Positions 9,153 to 20,135 of a stretch of 64,000 nucleotides of DNA are shown here, piece by piece (the first letter of the stretch is position 1; each line of letters opens with the position of its first letter). The DNA comes from Nitrospira defluvii. Its GTDB lineage: Bacteria; Nitrospirota; Nitrospiria; Nitrospirales; Nitrospiraceae. The notes under the pieces are model-generated. The model did no database searches. It was not told where the DNA came from and saw only the letters and a program-made list of their open reading frames with translations. The DNA is taken from assembly GCA_011525625.1 (NCBI GenBank), contig WYAX01000012.1:434001-498000 (forward strand), read 5' to 3'. The position numbers and the translations under genes are program-made.

Positions 9153-10145
9153 ATGGTTGAACTGAGCGGACTATTGTTGGTGGTCGTCGTCCTGGCGTTG
9201 CTCTTTGACTTTTCCAATGGATGGCACGACAGCGCCAATGCCATCGCGACGGTGGTTTCCACCCGCGTGGTCAGTCCATCGACAGCCGTCATCGTGGCCG
9301 GTGGGCTCAACGTGGCGGGCGCGTTTATGTCGACGGCGGTGGCCAAGATGGTCGGGACAGGCATCGTCGATCCCCAGTCGGTGACGCAGACTGTGGTGGC
9401 GTCGGCACTGGCCGGTGCCATCATCTGGAACTTTCTCACTTTGTTATTGGGTTTGCCGACCAGTTCGTCGCATGCGCTGATCGGCGGCTTGGTCGGGGCG
9501 GCGTTGACACATGGCGGCATGGCCGCCGTCAAATTCTCCGGCTTACGGTCCGTCCTCGAAGCGATGGTCTTGTCGCCGTTCTTCGGGTTTGCGATCGGGC
9601 TGGTGCTGATGGTCATCTTGAGTTGGATGTTTTTCCGGGTACAGCGGGCTGTCGCGCTTCGGCTGTTTTCACGTATGCAGCTGATCTCAGCAAGCTTTAT
9701 GGCGTTCAGCCATGGGGCGAACGATGCACAAAAGGCCATGGGGATTATCACGCTGGCACTTGTGTCGGCCGGGGCGATCCCGACTGCAGAGGTCCCGACC
9801 TGGGTCATTGCGTCCTGTGCCGTGGCGATGGGCCTCGGCACGGCAGTGGGCGGATGGCGAATCGTACGGACCCTGGGGATGCGAATCGTCAAACTGGAGC
9901 CCGTTCACGGGTTCGCGGCAGAGACGGGCGCGGCGATCGTGTTGATGGCGACGGCTCACATCGGCCTTCCGGTCAGTACGACTCATACCATCACGTCGAC
10001 GGTGATGGGCGTCGGGGCGGTGAAGCGGGTCTCGGCGGTGCGGTGGGGGGTGACGAGGCGGATCTTGTCCGCCTGGCTGTTTACGTTGCCGGGGGCGGCG
10101 TTGCTCTCGACTATTTGTTATCTGCTCCTGTCGAAGCTGACGTAG
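9153..10145 (+). CDS. pit: Inorganic phosphate transporter, PiT family
   Basis: This 330-residue integral membrane protein belongs to the PiT family, which moves metal-phosphate into the cell with a proton or cation. Two inverted signature repeats are visible: FDFSNGWHDSANAIATVV near residues 15-32 and FSHGANDAQKAMG near residues 187-199. A GLPTSSSHALIGG segment and a matching GLPVSTTHTITSTVMG segment occur in the two halves. The 3' end overlaps the oppositely oriented histidine kinase gene by 35 bases. The neighbouring DUF47 protein is its expected accessory subunit. Confidence 0.95.
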   Translation: MVELSGLLLVVVVLALLFDFSNGWHDSANAIATVVSTRVVSPSTAVIVAGGLNVAGAFMSTAVAKMVGTGIVDPQSVTQTVVASALAGAIIWNFLTLLLGLPTSSSHALIGGLVGAALTHGGMAAVKFSGLRSVLEAMVLSPFFGFAIGLVLMVILSWMFFRVQRAVALRLFSRMQLISASFMAFSHGANDAQKAMGIITLALVSAGAIPTAEVPTWVIASCAVAMGLGTAVGGWRIVRTLGMRIVKLEPVHGFAAETGAAIVLMATAHIGLPVSTTHTITSTVMGVGAVKRVSAVRWGVTRRILSAWLFTLPGAALLSTICYLLLSKLT

Positions 10146-11967
10146 GAAGCTCCTCGGCGACGGGGAGATGCACGACAAAGCGGCTGCCCCTTGGGACATT
10201 GCCTTCCACCCACACCATGCCGCTATGAGCTTCCACAATATGTTTGACGATCGCGAGTCCCAAGCCGGTGCCGCCGAGTTCGCGGGAGCGGGCTTTATCG
10301 ACCCGGTAGAATCGCTCAAACACCCGCGGGCGATCCGCCTCGGGAATGCCGATGCCTGAATCGGCGACGACGACCTCAATCATGGCGCGTGCGGCGCCGG
10401 GCCGTCCCGGCACCCGGCGTAGGGTCATCGAAATCCGGCCGTGATCCGGCGTGTACTTGACGGCGTTTTCCAGCAGGTTGATGAATACCTGCACCAGGCG
10501 CTCCTCGTCACCCTCCACTACCATGTAGTCGTCGGGCATCGCCAACTCGATGCGATGCTGTTTTTTGTCGGCCAGCGGCTTGACCACCGCGACCGTGCGC
10601 TCCAGCAGGGCGCGTAGCTCAACCGGCTCTCGACGAAACTGCACCTGCCCCGACTCGATCTGTGACAGCTGCAGCAGGTCGTCCAGGATCAGATTGAGGC
10701 GATTGCTTTGACGCATGATGATTTCGAGGAAGGCCGTCGCCGTGCCGGGCTCGTCCTTGCCCCCGTCCAGTAGCGCTTCCACATAGCCTTTGATCGATGT
10801 GAGCGGTGTGCGAAGTTCGTGCGACACGTTCGCGACGAAATCCTTGCGGATTTTTTCCAGTCGTCGCAGTTCCGTAATATCGTGAAACACGAACACCGCG
10901 CAGGCCTCCTGTTCGCGTTTTCCGCCCGCGATCGAGGCCTCCACCCGCAAGCAGCGGCCGCTGGGTGAGAGGGTGATTTCTCCTCCCTGTCCGGAGCGAG
11001 TGTCGAGCACCGCGGACACGAGCGCCGTCAGCCCTTCGTGACGGATCACTTCGGCATAGTGCCGGCCTCGTGACTCCGTCAATTCGAGGGCGAACATGCG
11101 TTCCAACGCCGGATTCACCTGGACGACAGTGCCCCGGTAGTCCAGCACCATGACCCCCTCCACCATGGCGATCAGCATGGCCAGGAGCTGTGCACGATCG
11201 TCGGATACCTCCTTGATTTTCGTCTCTAATTGATCGGTCATCTGATTGAGCGTTTGGGCCAGCAGGCCCACCTCGTCCGTCGATGCCACGACCAACCGGA
11301 TGCCGGGCGCTCCCGCGGCAAGTTGCCGGGCGGCTGCGGCCATTTCCGAGAGCGGTTTCGTGAGATTGCGAGAGACCCAGAGACTGAGCGCCATGGCAAG
11401 CAGAAAGGCGACGCCGAAGGCCGTCAACAGATCCTGCTGGATATGGCGCACGCGCTCATCGATCGAAGTCAGCGGTAGGCCGAGGCGGATGACCGGGGTG
11501 CCGGCGTGTCGCTGCGCGGGGTCTGTCAGCAGACGCGCGACGTAATAAGTGCGCTCGCCGGTTGTCTGGCTGGCTCTGATGTCCATGCCTCGTCCGGAGG
11601 CCAGCGCGTGCGCGACCTCAGGGCGGGACAGGTGGTTGTCTACGTGTGAGAGCTCATCGGCAGGAACGGCGCTGTCGGAGAGGACCGCACCATCCTCGTG
11701 GATCACGGTAATGCGGAGATGGGCCTGTCGGCTCAACTCGCGAATCGTGGCATGGAGCTGGGGGGACGGCACGGTGGGGTCGGACTGATCGAAGAGCGGC
11801 CGGAGTGTCATGGCGGCCAAGCCGCTACGGGTTTCCAGCATCTCGGCCATGCGTCCCAGTTCGGTCTGCTCGACCGAGCGGATGACCAGCCATCCCGCAA
11901 CCACGAGGCCGACGAGAACGGCGGCGAGCGTGCCCAGGGCGACTTTCCACCGGATGCCGAGGTTCAT
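10111..11967 (-). CDS. phoR: PhoR-type sensor histidine kinase
   Basis: The 618-residue protein has two N-terminal membrane helices (about residues 8-28 and 175-195) flanking a periplasmic sensor region, a HAMP segment, a PAS domain (residues about 255-365), a HisKA dimerisation domain with the phospho-acceptor His in VSHELRTPL, and a C-terminal HATPase with N, G1 (DSGIGIP) and G2 (GTGLGLAI) boxes. It overlaps the response regulator gene by 4 bases, so the pair is translated together. Its 3' end runs 35 bases into pit. The neighbours make phosphate sensing likely, but the signal is inferred. Confidence 0.85.
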   Translation of the reverse strand: MNLGIRWKVALGTLAAVLVGLVVAGWLVIRSVEQTELGRMAEMLETRSGLAAMTLRPLFDQSDPTVPSPQLHATIRELSRQAHLRITVIHEDGAVLSDSAVPADELSHVDNHLSRPEVAHALASGRGMDIRASQTTGERTYYVARLLTDPAQRHAGTPVIRLGLPLTSIDERVRHIQQDLLTAFGVAFLLAMALSLWVSRNLTKPLSEMAAAARQLAAGAPGIRLVVASTDEVGLLAQTLNQMTDQLETKIKEVSDDRAQLLAMLIAMVEGVMVLDYRGTVVQVNPALERMFALELTESRGRHYAEVIRHEGLTALVSAVLDTRSGQGGEITLSPSGRCLRVEASIAGGKREQEACAVFVFHDITELRRLEKIRKDFVANVSHELRTPLTSIKGYVEALLDGGKDEPGTATAFLEIIMRQSNRLNLILDDLLQLSQIESGQVQFRREPVELRALLERTVAVVKPLADKKQHRIELAMPDDYMVVEGDEERLVQVFINLLENAVKYTPDHGRISMTLRRVPGRPGAARAMIEVVVADSGIGIPEADRPRVFERFYRVDKARSRELGGTGLGLAIVKHIVEAHSGMVWVEGNVPRGSRFVVHLPVAEELPTSASTGADNK

Positions 11968-12680
11968 GCCGGTAGGTCGGCCTCGCGCAATTTGTAGCCG
12001 AGTGATTTGATCGACACGATGGCGTCATCGAGGATCGGAAGTTTCTGCTTCAGCCGTCGCACGTGCACGTCGACCGTCCGTGTCGTCCCGTAATAGTCGT
12101 ATCCCCAGACGGCGCTCAGCAGCACGTCGCGGGTCAGTACCCGGCCCACGTTACGCAGCAGGTGCTCCAGCAGGCCGAACTCTTTTGCCGTGAGGGTCAC
12201 TTCTTCGCCCTTCAGCCGGACCTCATGCCGGGAAAGATCCACGGTCAGCGGACCATATTGATATTGCGTCTGCGGGCTGTTCGCATGGCGGTCCAATCGC
12301 CGGAGCAAGGCCTTCACCCTCGCCACCAGAGCCTTGGGGCTGAAGGGTTTGGTGACGTAATCGTCGGCTCCCAGCTCCAGTCCGATCACCGTGTCGGATT
12401 CTTCCGCCTTGGCGGTCAGCATGAGGATGGGCAGGAGCGCCGTCTCCTGATTGAGACGAATTCGTTTGCAGACTTCCAAGCCGTCCAACTCGGGGAGCAT
12501 GAGGTCCAGAATGACCAGGTCCGGATGTTCGGCTTTGACTTGGCGCAACCCCTCCGTCCCGGTCATGGCGGAGACCGTCCGGAAGCCCTCTTTCTCCAGG
12601 TACAGTTTGACGAGCTGGAGAATGTCCTTTTCGTCCTCGACGATGAGGATTTTTTTATGCGTGGTGGGAGACGGCGCCAT
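11964..12680 (-). CDS. phoB: PhoB-type response regulator
   Basis: This 238-residue OmpR/PhoB-class regulator has a receiver domain with the acidic pair EDE near residue 16, phospho-acceptor Asp in LVILDLMLPELDG, Thr and Lys of LTAK and TKPFSPK, then a winged-helix DNA-binding domain ending in VHVRRLKQKL and SIKSLGYKL. I start at the ATG at 12680. The same frame stays open upstream to 13553, but that part is antisense to ispH and has no family match. It likely pairs with the overlapping PhoR-like kinase to control phosphate uptake. Confidence 0.88.
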   Translation of the reverse strand: MAPSPTTHKKILIVEDEKDILQLVKLYLEKEGFRTVSAMTGTEGLRQVKAEHPDLVILDLMLPELDGLEVCKRIRLNQETALLPILMLTAKAEESDTVIGLELGADDYVTKPFSPKALVARVKALLRRLDRHANSPQTQYQYGPLTVDLSRHEVRLKGEEVTLTAKEFGLLEHLLRNVGRVLTRDVLLSAVWGYDYYGTTRTVDVHVRRLKQKLPILDDAIVSIKSLGYKLREADLPA

Positions 12681-12749
12681 GCGCGGGATTCTCCCACAAT
12701 CCTGCGATCGCCTCAACTGGGTCTTCGATGACCGGGAATGGTCCGTTGG

Positions 12750-12779
12750 TTGACGGCAAGGGCGGGTCTGACGTAAGGT
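12750..12779 (+). promoter_or_regulatory. Weak candidate promoter for ispH
   Basis: TTGACG at 12750-12755 is followed, after 18 bases, by TAAGGT at 12774-12779 in the phoB-ispH divergent region. The -35 box is good and the -10 poor. Transcription would start about 65 bases before the ispH ATG at 12852. Confidence 0.35.
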
Positions 12780-12851
12780 GACTTGTGCCGTCTCGCGCCA
12801 GTCGCTCTGGAGCGACGCGTGCGCCACTGTCAGTCGGAAGGGATACAGAAG

Positions 12852-13814
12852 ATGAAGATATATTTGGCCAATCCTCGCGGATTTTGCGCGGGCGTCGACC
12901 GCGCGATCGATATCGTCGATCTCTCGCTGAAAAAATACGGCGCACCGATTTATGTGCGTCATGAGATCGTGCATAGCCGGCATGTGGTGAACTCGTTGCG
13001 GCAGAAGGGCGCCGTATTTGTGGAGGAGCTGAACGAAGTCCCCGAAGGGTCGGTGGTGATTTTCAGCGCTCACGGTGTGGCAAAGTCGGTGTGGGAGGAG
13101 GCACAGAGCCGCCGTCTGCATGTGATCGACGCGACCTGCCCGCTGGTCATCAAGGTGCATAACGAAGTGAATCGTGACTACACCCAGGGGTATGAGCTGA
13201 TTCTCATCGGCCATGCCGGCCATCCGGAAGTCATCGGCACCCTGGGACAGATTCCGGACAAGTTCCACCTTGTCTCCTCGGTGCAGGATGTCGAAACGCT
13301 GCAAGTCGAGAAGACGCAGAACCTCTCCTATGTCACCCAGACGACCTTGAGTGTGGATGAGTGCCGGGATATCGTCGAAGCCCTGCATCGCCGGTTTCCC
13401 AATATCAAAGGGCCGCACCAGGAAGACATCTGTTACGCCACGCAAAATCGTCAGAATGCGGTCAAGTCCCTGTCGAAGTTGGTCGATGTGATTCTCGTGA
13501 TCGGGTCGCCGAACAGTTCGAATTCCAACCGCTTGCGGGAGTTGGGCGAACATTGCGGCATCCCGTCCTATCTGATCGACGCGGCATCGGATATCAATCC
13601 TGACTGGCTCAAAGATGCCAAGAGCGTCGGCTTGTCGGCCGGTGCCTCCGCCCCCGAAGTGCTGGTGACGGAAGTGGTGGCCTATCTGAAACGCCTCGGG
13701 TCTTCAGAAGAGGTTGAGGAATTGACCGTCATCGAGGAGGATGTGGAGTTTCTGCTTCCCAAAGAGCTGGTCACGATCGAGTCTGCCTCGCGGAAAACCG
13801 CATCGGTCAACTAG
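12852..13814 (+). CDS. ispH: 4-hydroxy-3-methylbut-2-enyl diphosphate reductase (IspH/LytB)
   Basis: IspH is the last enzyme of the MEP isoprenoid pathway; its iron-sulfur cluster converts HMBPP to IPP and DMAPP. The 320-residue product has the three cluster cysteines: Cys12 in NPRGFCAGV, the Cys of DATCPLV, and a third downstream in the C-terminal half (conserved NSSNSNRL region nearby). The active-site Glu region and the HGV and GHPE motifs are also present. The ATG at 12852 is chosen because the conserved N-terminus begins there; an in-frame TTG at 12783 is unlikely. Dxs and IspG are encoded 13 kb downstream. Confidence 0.95.
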   Translation: MKIYLANPRGFCAGVDRAIDIVDLSLKKYGAPIYVRHEIVHSRHVVNSLRQKGAVFVEELNEVPEGSVVIFSAHGVAKSVWEEAQSRRLHVIDATCPLVIKVHNEVNRDYTQGYELILIGHAGHPEVIGTLGQIPDKFHLVSSVQDVETLQVEKTQNLSYVTQTTLSVDECRDIVEALHRRFPNIKGPHQEDICYATQNRQNAVKSLSKLVDVILVIGSPNSSNSNRLRELGEHCGIPSYLIDAASDINPDWLKDAKSVGLSAGASAPEVLVTEVVAYLKRLGSSEEVEELTVIEEDVEFLLPKELVTIESASRKTASVN

Positions 13815-13851
13815 CCGCCCCCTCAGCTTCCTGTTGTCCTACGTCATGAAC

Positions 13852-13892
13852 CGGCCACTCTTCCATATGTTGGGGGAGTGGCCGCTTTATTC
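13852..13892 (+). terminator. Rho-independent terminator after ispH
   Basis: A perfect 9-bp inverted repeat (CGGCCACTC at 13852-13860 and GAGTGGCCG at 13876-13884) surrounds a 15-base loop and is followed by the T-rich CTTTATTC. It sits 38 bases past the ispH stop and before smc, so it probably separates the two units. Confidence 0.7.
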
Positions 13893-14005
13893 CCCCATAT
13901 CCAGGGCTTTTTCTTTGCATTGATTCTATCGCTGTGATAGAAGATTTTTCGTTTTTATCCCTCACACAGCATCCCATCTCAACCTTCTTGCTCTGGAGGT
14001 CGCCG

Positions 14006-17000
14006 GTGTATCTGAAGTCCCTGGAAATGCTTGGCTTCAAGTCATTCGCGGAGGCGAAGATCCAATTCCCGAAAGGCATCACGGCCATCGTGGGGCCCAA
14101 CGGAAGCGGGAAGAGCAACGTTGTGGATTCCATCCTCTGGGTCTTGGGTGAGCAGAGCACCAAAACGCTTCGGAGCGAGAAGATGGAAGACGTCATCTTC
14201 AACGGCACGGAACTGCGCAAGCCGCTGGGGTTGGTGGAGGTCTCGCTGGTGATCGGTGGCCTGGGCGAACTGCGGTTGGATGCGATCTCAGGCCTGCCGA
14301 GTGAGTTGAGCGAATATCAGGAACTCATGATTACGCGACGCCTCTATCGAAACGGCGACAGTGAATATCTCATCAATAAAACGCCGTGCCGGTTGAAGGA
14401 CATTCGCAATGTGTTGATTGAAACCAGGGCCGGGTCCAAGGGGCACACGGTCATCGAACAGGGGCGGATCGAGCAGATTCTTCAGGCCTCGCCGCAGGAC
14501 CGGCGGGAACTCATTGAGGAAACCGCCGGCATCGTCCGGTACAAGAAGCAAAAGGCCGAAGCGCTCCGCAAATTGGAATCGACCCAGCAAAACTTGCTGC
14601 GGGTGCGCGACATTGTGGCGGAAGTGAAGAAGCAGCTGAATTCGTTGGAGCGTCAGGCCCGTCAGGCTCGGACATATCAAACCCTGCAGCAGGAAGCCAA
14701 GGGACTGGAGATTGAACTGTTGTCCCGTGATTACCGCACCATGCATGCCGACTTGGAGGCGGTGGATCAGGAAGCCCGCGAAGTCGAAGCGCTGGAGGCG
14801 GAGCAGGTGGCCGAGCAGGCCCGTCTGGATTCCGAGCAGGAGGCCATTCGACTTCGGATGAACGATGCGGCTGAGGCGATCGGGCGAGTGCGGGATACTC
14901 TGGCGGGCACCGAACAGCGCCAGTCGCAGGCGTTGACAGCTGCGGAGGTTGAACGGAACCGGACAGAACTCTTCGAGCGGCAACGGGTTCAAGCGGCGCA
15001 GGAAATGCAGCGGTTGGCGGCGGATCAGGAACAGGCGCAGGCGGAGATCGAAGAATTGCGGGCGACGCTCCTTCAATTGGAGGGGGATATCGTCGAGCAG
15101 GAGGGGCAGTTGCAGCAGGCCGACGGCGAGGCCAAGGCGTTGGCCGGGCATCGTGCCGCAGCGGTGGCCGAAGAGGAACGTGCGCGAAAAGACGTCCTGA
15201 ATCTGGCCGTGCTCGTCGCGAACACCGAGCAGAGTCTTACGCAGGTGCGGGTGCGTCAACAGGAAACCTCCGCCCGAGCGGAGCGTGTCTCGCGTGAGCG
15301 GGAACAGCTCGAGGCCCAGGCGGCGGGGCTCGACGAGCAGCGCGAATTGTTGGCGGCGCAGCGCGAGGAGGCCTCGCAGCGCATCGAGGGCCTCACGGCG
15401 GAGCGTCAGGCAGCCATTGAACGCATCGAAGGGCTGGGGGGACAGATTTCCGGACTGGATCGCGATATCGTTCGCTTGTCCGAAGATGTGGCAGGGGTGG
15501 AATCGCGACTCGGCGCGCTCCAAGGCGTCGTGCGTGAGGAGATGGGGTATGGCCGCGAAGGGGATGAAGAGGGGACGGCGCTGAAGACTTGCGAAGGGGT
15601 GCGGGAGGCGCTGGCTGAGTGGTTGGAGATTCCCCCTGGTTTGGATCGTGCGGTCGAGACGATTCTTGGAGAGCGGGTGCGTGGGTGGTTGGTCGATGAG
15701 CCCGCTGCCGCGAGTCGCGCCGTGGAATTCCTGAAAGGCAAGGAGCTTGGTCGCGGAGCCTTTATCCCGCAGCAGATTCGATGGGCGCATGATCAGACGG
15801 GCGGTGATCCCTCGACAGCCTGGTGGCCAGCGTTGGATGGGCAACCGGGAGTCGTCGGTCGCGCCGTGGATCTGATTCGCGCGCAAGGCGCGGCGTCATC
15901 CACTCTCAGTTACCTGTTCGACGGCATCGTCATTGTGGAGTCCGTTGCGGTCGCTCTGGCGCTCTGGAATCAACATCAGTGGGCCGCTCCCGCCGGTCCT
16001 ACCTATGTGACGCTCTCAGGCGAAACGCTCGATGCGGCCGGGGTGATGACCGGTGGCGGCACCAGCACGGGGGGTGGGTTGCTCCAGCGACGGCGCGAGG
16101 TGATGGAGCTTGAGGCGAGACGCACCGAGGCGGCACAGGCGTTGGATCTCGCCAGGGTGGCCCGTGAAGAGGCTGCGGCGGCGTTAGGCTTGGGGCGTGA
16201 AGACGAACAGCGCCTGGGGCGTGCGATCCGTGAAGCGGAGATGTTGGAATTGTCGCTGCAGAAAGACGACGCAGGTGTCGAGCGACAGCGTGGCGAACTG
16301 CATCGACGCATGGACGTATTGGGCGATGAGCTGCAGCGAGGTTTGGCCGAACAGGCGCGGCTTCACGAGGAATGTCTGTCGAGCGAATCCCAATTGGCAC
16401 AGTGGGTGGGCGAAAAGGCCGGTCAGGAAGCGAGTTTGCTTCAGGTGCGGGAACGGTTGGCGGTGATCGAAAACCAAAGCCTGGCGGTTCAGCAGCGACT
16501 GACGGAGGTCCGGCTCTCGGTGGAAAGTATGCGGGGCCGACGGGAGCATGCCACGAACGATGTCGCGCGGTTCACCCAACGACTCGATGCCGCCCAGCGG
16601 CGGGTGACCGACCTTGAGGAGCAGCTGGCCGGCCTGGCGGACGCGACGGAGAACAGTCGTGAAGAGCAGACCAGGCAGGAAGCGTTGTGCCGTGAGCTGG
16701 GATCCGAAGTGGACGGCATCAAGGCGGAGTTGATCGCAGCGCAGGAGCAACAGGCGCAGGAGATGAGTCGCTTGCACGCGGTGGAGGAGGCGCTGACCAC
16801 GGTCCGGCAAGGGTTATCGGCTTTGCACGAACGTCGTATGACCGCGGAGGTACGCAAGGCTGAAGTGAAGGCCCATCTCTCGACGATTGAGAGCACCTTG
16901 TCCGGTACGTATCAGATCGATCCCGCGACGCTGCTGATACCGGCGGAGGGGCAAGCGGCACCGGAAGGCGAAACGCCGGCCGCACCGGTCTCGCTGCTCG

Positions 17001-17686
17001 ACACGCCTCAACTGCGAGAACAGATTCAGAAGATCCGCGAACGCCTGGATCGCATGGGCGCGATCAATCTGGCGGCGATTGAGGAGCATCGTGAATTGGA
17101 AGCGCGATACCAATTCCTTACGACGCAAGAACAAGACCTGTCGACCTCCATCGCCTCGCTCAAGGAAATCATCCAGCGCATCAACCGGACGACCAAGGAC
17201 ATGTTCGTCGAGACCTTCAACGAACTGCAGCAGAAATTCCGAGACGTCTTCGCGCAGTTCTTCCCGGGCGGACGTGCAGAGTTGCAGCTGGTCGAAGAGC
17301 CCTTGGAGGAGGGGGTGGAGGACAACGGGGCCCGCGAGCCCGGTGTGGAAATTGTGGCGCAGCCGCCGGGGAAGCGGTTGAAGAGCATTACCATGTTGTC
17401 CGGCGGAGAAAAAACGCTGACCGCGATGGCCTTGCTGATTGCCAGCTTCCTGATCCGCCCGACTCCCTTTTGCATTCTGGACGAAATCGATGCGCCCTTG
17501 GACGAAGAGAACATCGGGCGATTTACGGCGGTGCTGCGCAGCCTGTCGGCGACGGCGCAATTTCTCGTGATCACGCACAACAAGCGTACGATGGCGATGG
17601 CGGATTCGCTGTTCGGCGTGACGATGGAAGAGCCCGGCGTCTCGACCTTGATCTCCGTCAGGCTCGGTGATCTTCAGCCGGCGTAG
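14006..17686 (+). CDS. smc: Chromosome segregation protein SMC
   Basis: SMC is the ATP-driven coiled-coil protein that organises and segregates the chromosome. The 1226-residue product has an N-terminal ATPase half with Walker [10 protein letters not shown] (about residues 30-38) and two very long Gln/Glu/Arg-rich coiled coils. These surround a hinge at about residues 530-690 (ending in [12 protein letters not shown]). A C-terminal half carries the signature LSGGEKT and Walker [14 protein letters not shown] start at the GTG at 14006, which has GGAGG just upstream and gives the conserved [13 protein letters not shown] beginning; a longer frame from 13934 is unlikely. Partners ScpA and ScpB are not in this window. 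Confidence 0.95.
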   Translation: MYLKSLEMLGFKSFAEAKIQFPKGITAIVGPNGSGKSNVVDSILWVLGEQSTKTLRSEKMEDVIFNGTELRKPLGLVEVSLVIGGLGELRLDAISGLPSELSEYQELMITRRLYRNGDSEYLINKTPCRLKDIRNVLIETRAGSKGHTVIEQGRIEQILQASPQDRRELIEETAGIVRYKKQKAEALRKLESTQQNLLRVRDIVAEVKKQLNSLERQARQARTYQTLQQEAKGLEIELLSRDYRTMHADLEAVDQEAREVEALEAEQVAEQARLDSEQEAIRLRMNDAAEAIGRVRDTLAGTEQRQSQALTAAEVERNRTELFERQRVQAAQEMQRLAADQEQAQAEIEELRATLLQLEGDIVEQEGQLQQADGEAKALAGHRAAAVAEEERARKDVLNLAVLVANTEQSLTQVRVRQQETSARAERVSREREQLEAQAAGLDEQRELLAAQREEASQRIEGLTAERQAAIERIEGLGGQISGLDRDIVRLSEDVAGVESRLGALQGVVREEMGYGREGDEEGTALKTCEGVREALAEWLEIPPGLDRAVETILGERVRGWLVDEPAAASRAVEFLKGKELGRGAFIPQQIRWAHDQTGGDPSTAWWPALDGQPGVVGRAVDLIRAQGAASSTLSYLFDGIVIVESVAVALALWNQHQWAAPAGPTYVTLSGETLDAAGVMTGGGTSTGGGLLQRRREVMELEARRTEAAQALDLARVAREEAAAALGLGREDEQRLGRAIREAEMLELSLQKDDAGVERQRGELHRRMDVLGDELQRGLAEQARLHEECLSSESQLAQWVGEKAGQEASLLQVRERLAVIENQSLAVQQRLTEVRLSVESMRGRREHATNDVARFTQRLDAAQRRVTDLEEQLAGLADATENSREEQTRQEALCRELGSEVDGIKAELIAAQEQQAQEMSRLHAVEEALTTVRQGLSALHERRMTAEVRKAEVKAHLSTIESTLSGTYQIDPATLLIPAEGQAAPEGETPAAPVSLLDTPQLREQIQKIRERLDRMGAINLAAIEEHRELEARYQFLTTQEQDLSTSIASLKEIIQRINRTTKDMFVETFNELQQKFRDVFAQFFPGGRAELQLVEEPLEEGVEDNGAREPGVEIVAQPPGKRLKSITMLSGGEKTLTAMALLIASFLIRPTPFCILDEIDAPLDEENIGRFTAVLRSLSATAQFLVITHNKRTMAMADSLFGVTMEEPGVSTLISVRLGDLQPA

Positions 17687-17763
17687 CGGCGATGGGGTGG
17701 GAGTGAGTAGCGTGTCGGTGCCGCCCCGGCGCGATCGGAGCGCCCCTGTCGGAGGTACTTCTC

Positions 17764-17792
17764 TTGACTGGTCTGAAACAGTTTGTTATACA
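17764..17792 (+). promoter_or_regulatory. Sigma70 promoter upstream of squalene-hopene cyclase
   Basis: TTGACT (17764-17769), a 17-base spacer and TATACA (17787-17792) make a good promoter. Transcription would begin near 17800, before both candidate starts of the cyclase gene (17850 and 17907). It probably drives the hopanoid and lipid transport genes that follow. Confidence 0.7.
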
Positions 17793-17849
17793 AACCTGCT
17801 AATGATTACAACTGATACTATGCGGTTTCATGTGATCTCAGCTTGAGAG

Positions 17850-20081
17850 ATGGAACCGTCTCGACTATCGATCCCGCCGTCTTTTTCTGACTCACGGCAT
17901 CACGCTATGCAACTTCTGAAAAATTTGTTTAACCGTTTGTCCGACAGCCTTCTGGTGTCGGTTCCGAGCCGCATCAGGGCTGCGCGCGATTTTGCCTCCG
18001 CTCCGGTGTTGCGACTGGTCTCGAATAAACCCGACGCGGCAGCCGGCGACAGTACCGCCAAGCGGGCTCCGTCTCATTCGACCGGCCACCCGGAAGCTTT
18101 GGAAGAGGCACTGCGGAAGAGTCAGGCCTGGTTTCTCGCGAAACAGCATGCCGCCGAAGGGTATTGGGTTGCCGAACTCGAAGCCGATACCACGCTCACA
18201 TCCGAATATCTGATGTTGCGCCGGTTCATGGATTGTGTGGATCCTGAACGGGAGCGCAAAGCCGTTCGATATTTGAAATCCGCGCAGCTGCCGTGCGGCG
18301 GGTGGCCTATTTATCACGGGGGGCCTGCTGAAATCAGCGCCTCGGTCAAGGCCTATTTCGCCTTGAAGCTCTCCGGTGTCTCGGCGGACGAACCCTTCAT
18401 GCAGTTGGCCAGAACCTGCATCCTCGACAAGGGAGGCGTGCCGGCGGCCAACGTGTTCACGAAAATCGCCCTTGCCTTGTTCGGCCAGTACGATTGGCGC
18501 GGTGTGCCCAGCATGCCGCCGGAAATCATGCTGTTACCGAAACGGTTTTACTTCAGCATCTACGCGATTTCCTATTGGTCGCGCGCAGTGCTCATTCCGC
18601 TCCTGATTATTTTCGCAAAACGGCCGCAGTGCTCTGTGCCGCCGGAACAGGGCATCGACGAGTTGTATACGCAGCCCCCCGCGGAGATCGACTACAGCAC
18701 GGTGCCGCCGTTCAAGAAGGATCGAACCTGGTTTACCGCAAGAAACTTCTTCATCAATCTCGACGCGTTGCTGAAGATCTACGATCGGTCCCCGGTCGAG
18801 TGGGTCCGTCAGAAGTCGCTCAAGTTCGCCGCTGACTGGATGTTGGATCACATGAAGGGGAGCGGCGGTCTCGGTGCGATCTATCCCGCCATGGCCAATT
18901 CCGTCATGGCCCTGCATTGCCTCGGGTATAAACATGATGACCCGCTGGTGGTGAAGGCGATGCGGGAGATCGAAGAGCTCGAAGTCCACGACACTGTGAT
19001 GGAGAACGGACAAGTGGTGGATGCCATGCATCTGCAGCCCTGTCATTCCCCGATCTGGGATACGGCGTTGCTCATCAATGCGTTGGTCGAAGCCGGGATG
19101 CCGCAGGACCATCCGGCGCTGCAGAAGGCCTCGAACTGGCTGCTGTCGAAGCAAACGACAACCGTGGGCGACTGGATCATCTCCTCTCCCGGTGCGGAAC
19201 CCGGCGGATGGTATTTCCAATTCGAGAACGAGCTGTTTCCGGATGTCGACGACTCCGCAGTCGTCTTGATGGCGCTCGCCAAGGTGCGCCTGTCCGATGA
19301 AGAGCAACAGCGGTCGGCGATTCGCCGCGGATGCCGCTGGGTCACCGCCATGCAGGGATCCGACGGCGGCTGGGGCGCCTACGACGTCGACAATAACCGG
19401 ATCGTCTTCAACTACATCCCCTTCGCCGACCACCGTGCGCTGCTGGATCCCAGCACCGCCGACTTAGCCGGTCGCTGCCTGGAAATGCTCGCGACCTTGG
19501 GATACGACTGGACTCACCCTTCGGTGGCGTCGGCCTTGACGTTCGTGAAAAACGATCAGGAGCAGGACGGAAGCTGGTACGGTCGTTGGGGCGTCAACTA
19601 CATTTACGGCACCTGGTCGGTCTTGTCCGGTTTGCGCGCGATCGGCGAAGATCTCTCCTCGCCGTATATTCGCCGGGCGGTCAACTGGGTTGAGTCGAAG
19701 CAGAACCCTGACGGCGGCTGGGGCGAGTCGTGCCTCTCCTATGCGGATGTCGCAGAAAGCGGGTGTGGCGAGAGTACGCCGTCACAAACCGCCTGGGCGC
19801 TGTTGGCCCTGATGGCAGGCGGAGTCACAGACTCGTTCAGCCTGGCCAGAGGGATTCACTACCTCATTCGGAATCAGCGGAAGGACGGCTCATGGGAGGA
19901 GGTACGCCATACCGGGACCGGGTTCCCGCGCGTGTTCTATCTTCGGTACCATTGGTATTGCCAATACTTCCCCCTCTGGGCGCTGGCCATGTACCGCAAC
20001 CTCAAGACTCGTGGCATGACGAGGGCCGATGAGTTGCGTCAGCTGGCCTATCAATCGGGACAGTTCCGGTCGCCTCGCTGA
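17850..20081 (+). CDS. shc: Squalene-hopene cyclase
   Basis: This terpenoid cyclase folds squalene into hopene, the first committed step of hopanoid synthesis, at the membrane surface. The 743-residue product has the catalytic aspartate motif PDVDD near residue 465 and many QW repeats, for example QGSDGGWGAYDVDNN near 500-515 and KQNPDGGWGESC near 615-626. Length fits the family (about 630-740), with a somewhat long N-terminal extension; an in-frame ATG at 17907 would remove 19 residues. A strong promoter precedes it and a HpnG-like gene follows, which supports a hopanoid cluster. Confidence 0.95.
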   Translation: MEPSRLSIPPSFSDSRHHAMQLLKNLFNRLSDSLLVSVPSRIRAARDFASAPVLRLVSNKPDAAAGDSTAKRAPSHSTGHPEALEEALRKSQAWFLAKQHAAEGYWVAELEADTTLTSEYLMLRRFMDCVDPERERKAVRYLKSAQLPCGGWPIYHGGPAEISASVKAYFALKLSGVSADEPFMQLARTCILDKGGVPAANVFTKIALALFGQYDWRGVPSMPPEIMLLPKRFYFSIYAISYWSRAVLIPLLIIFAKRPQCSVPPEQGIDELYTQPPAEIDYSTVPPFKKDRTWFTARNFFINLDALLKIYDRSPVEWVRQKSLKFAADWMLDHMKGSGGLGAIYPAMANSVMALHCLGYKHDDPLVVKAMREIEELEVHDTVMENGQVVDAMHLQPCHSPIWDTALLINALVEAGMPQDHPALQKASNWLLSKQTTTVGDWIISSPGAEPGGWYFQFENELFPDVDDSAVVLMALAKVRLSDEEQQRSAIRRGCRWVTAMQGSDGGWGAYDVDNNRIVFNYIPFADHRALLDPSTADLAGRCLEMLATLGYDWTHPSVASALTFVKNDQEQDGSWYGRWGVNYIYGTWSVLSGLRAIGEDLSSPYIRRAVNWVESKQNPDGGWGESCLSYADVAESGCGESTPSQTAWALLALMAGGVTDSFSLARGIHYLIRNQRKDGSWEEVRHTGTGFPRVFYLRYHWYCQYFPLWALAMYRNLKTRGMTRADELRQLAYQSGQFRSPR

Positions 20082-20135
20082 CCGTGGCTGTCCATCGAGT
20101 CCACTTCCCCTTGTCATCGTCCCTCTGGAGCAGTT

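Noticed and set aside
12681-13553. Long upstream extension of the phoB reading frame
   Set aside because: It is antisense to ispH and has no domain; the conserved receiver domain begins just after the ATG at 12680.
14288-15886. 532-codon minus-strand frame inside smc
   Set aside because: Shadow of the GC-rich coiled-coil coding sequence; smc is intact on the other strand.
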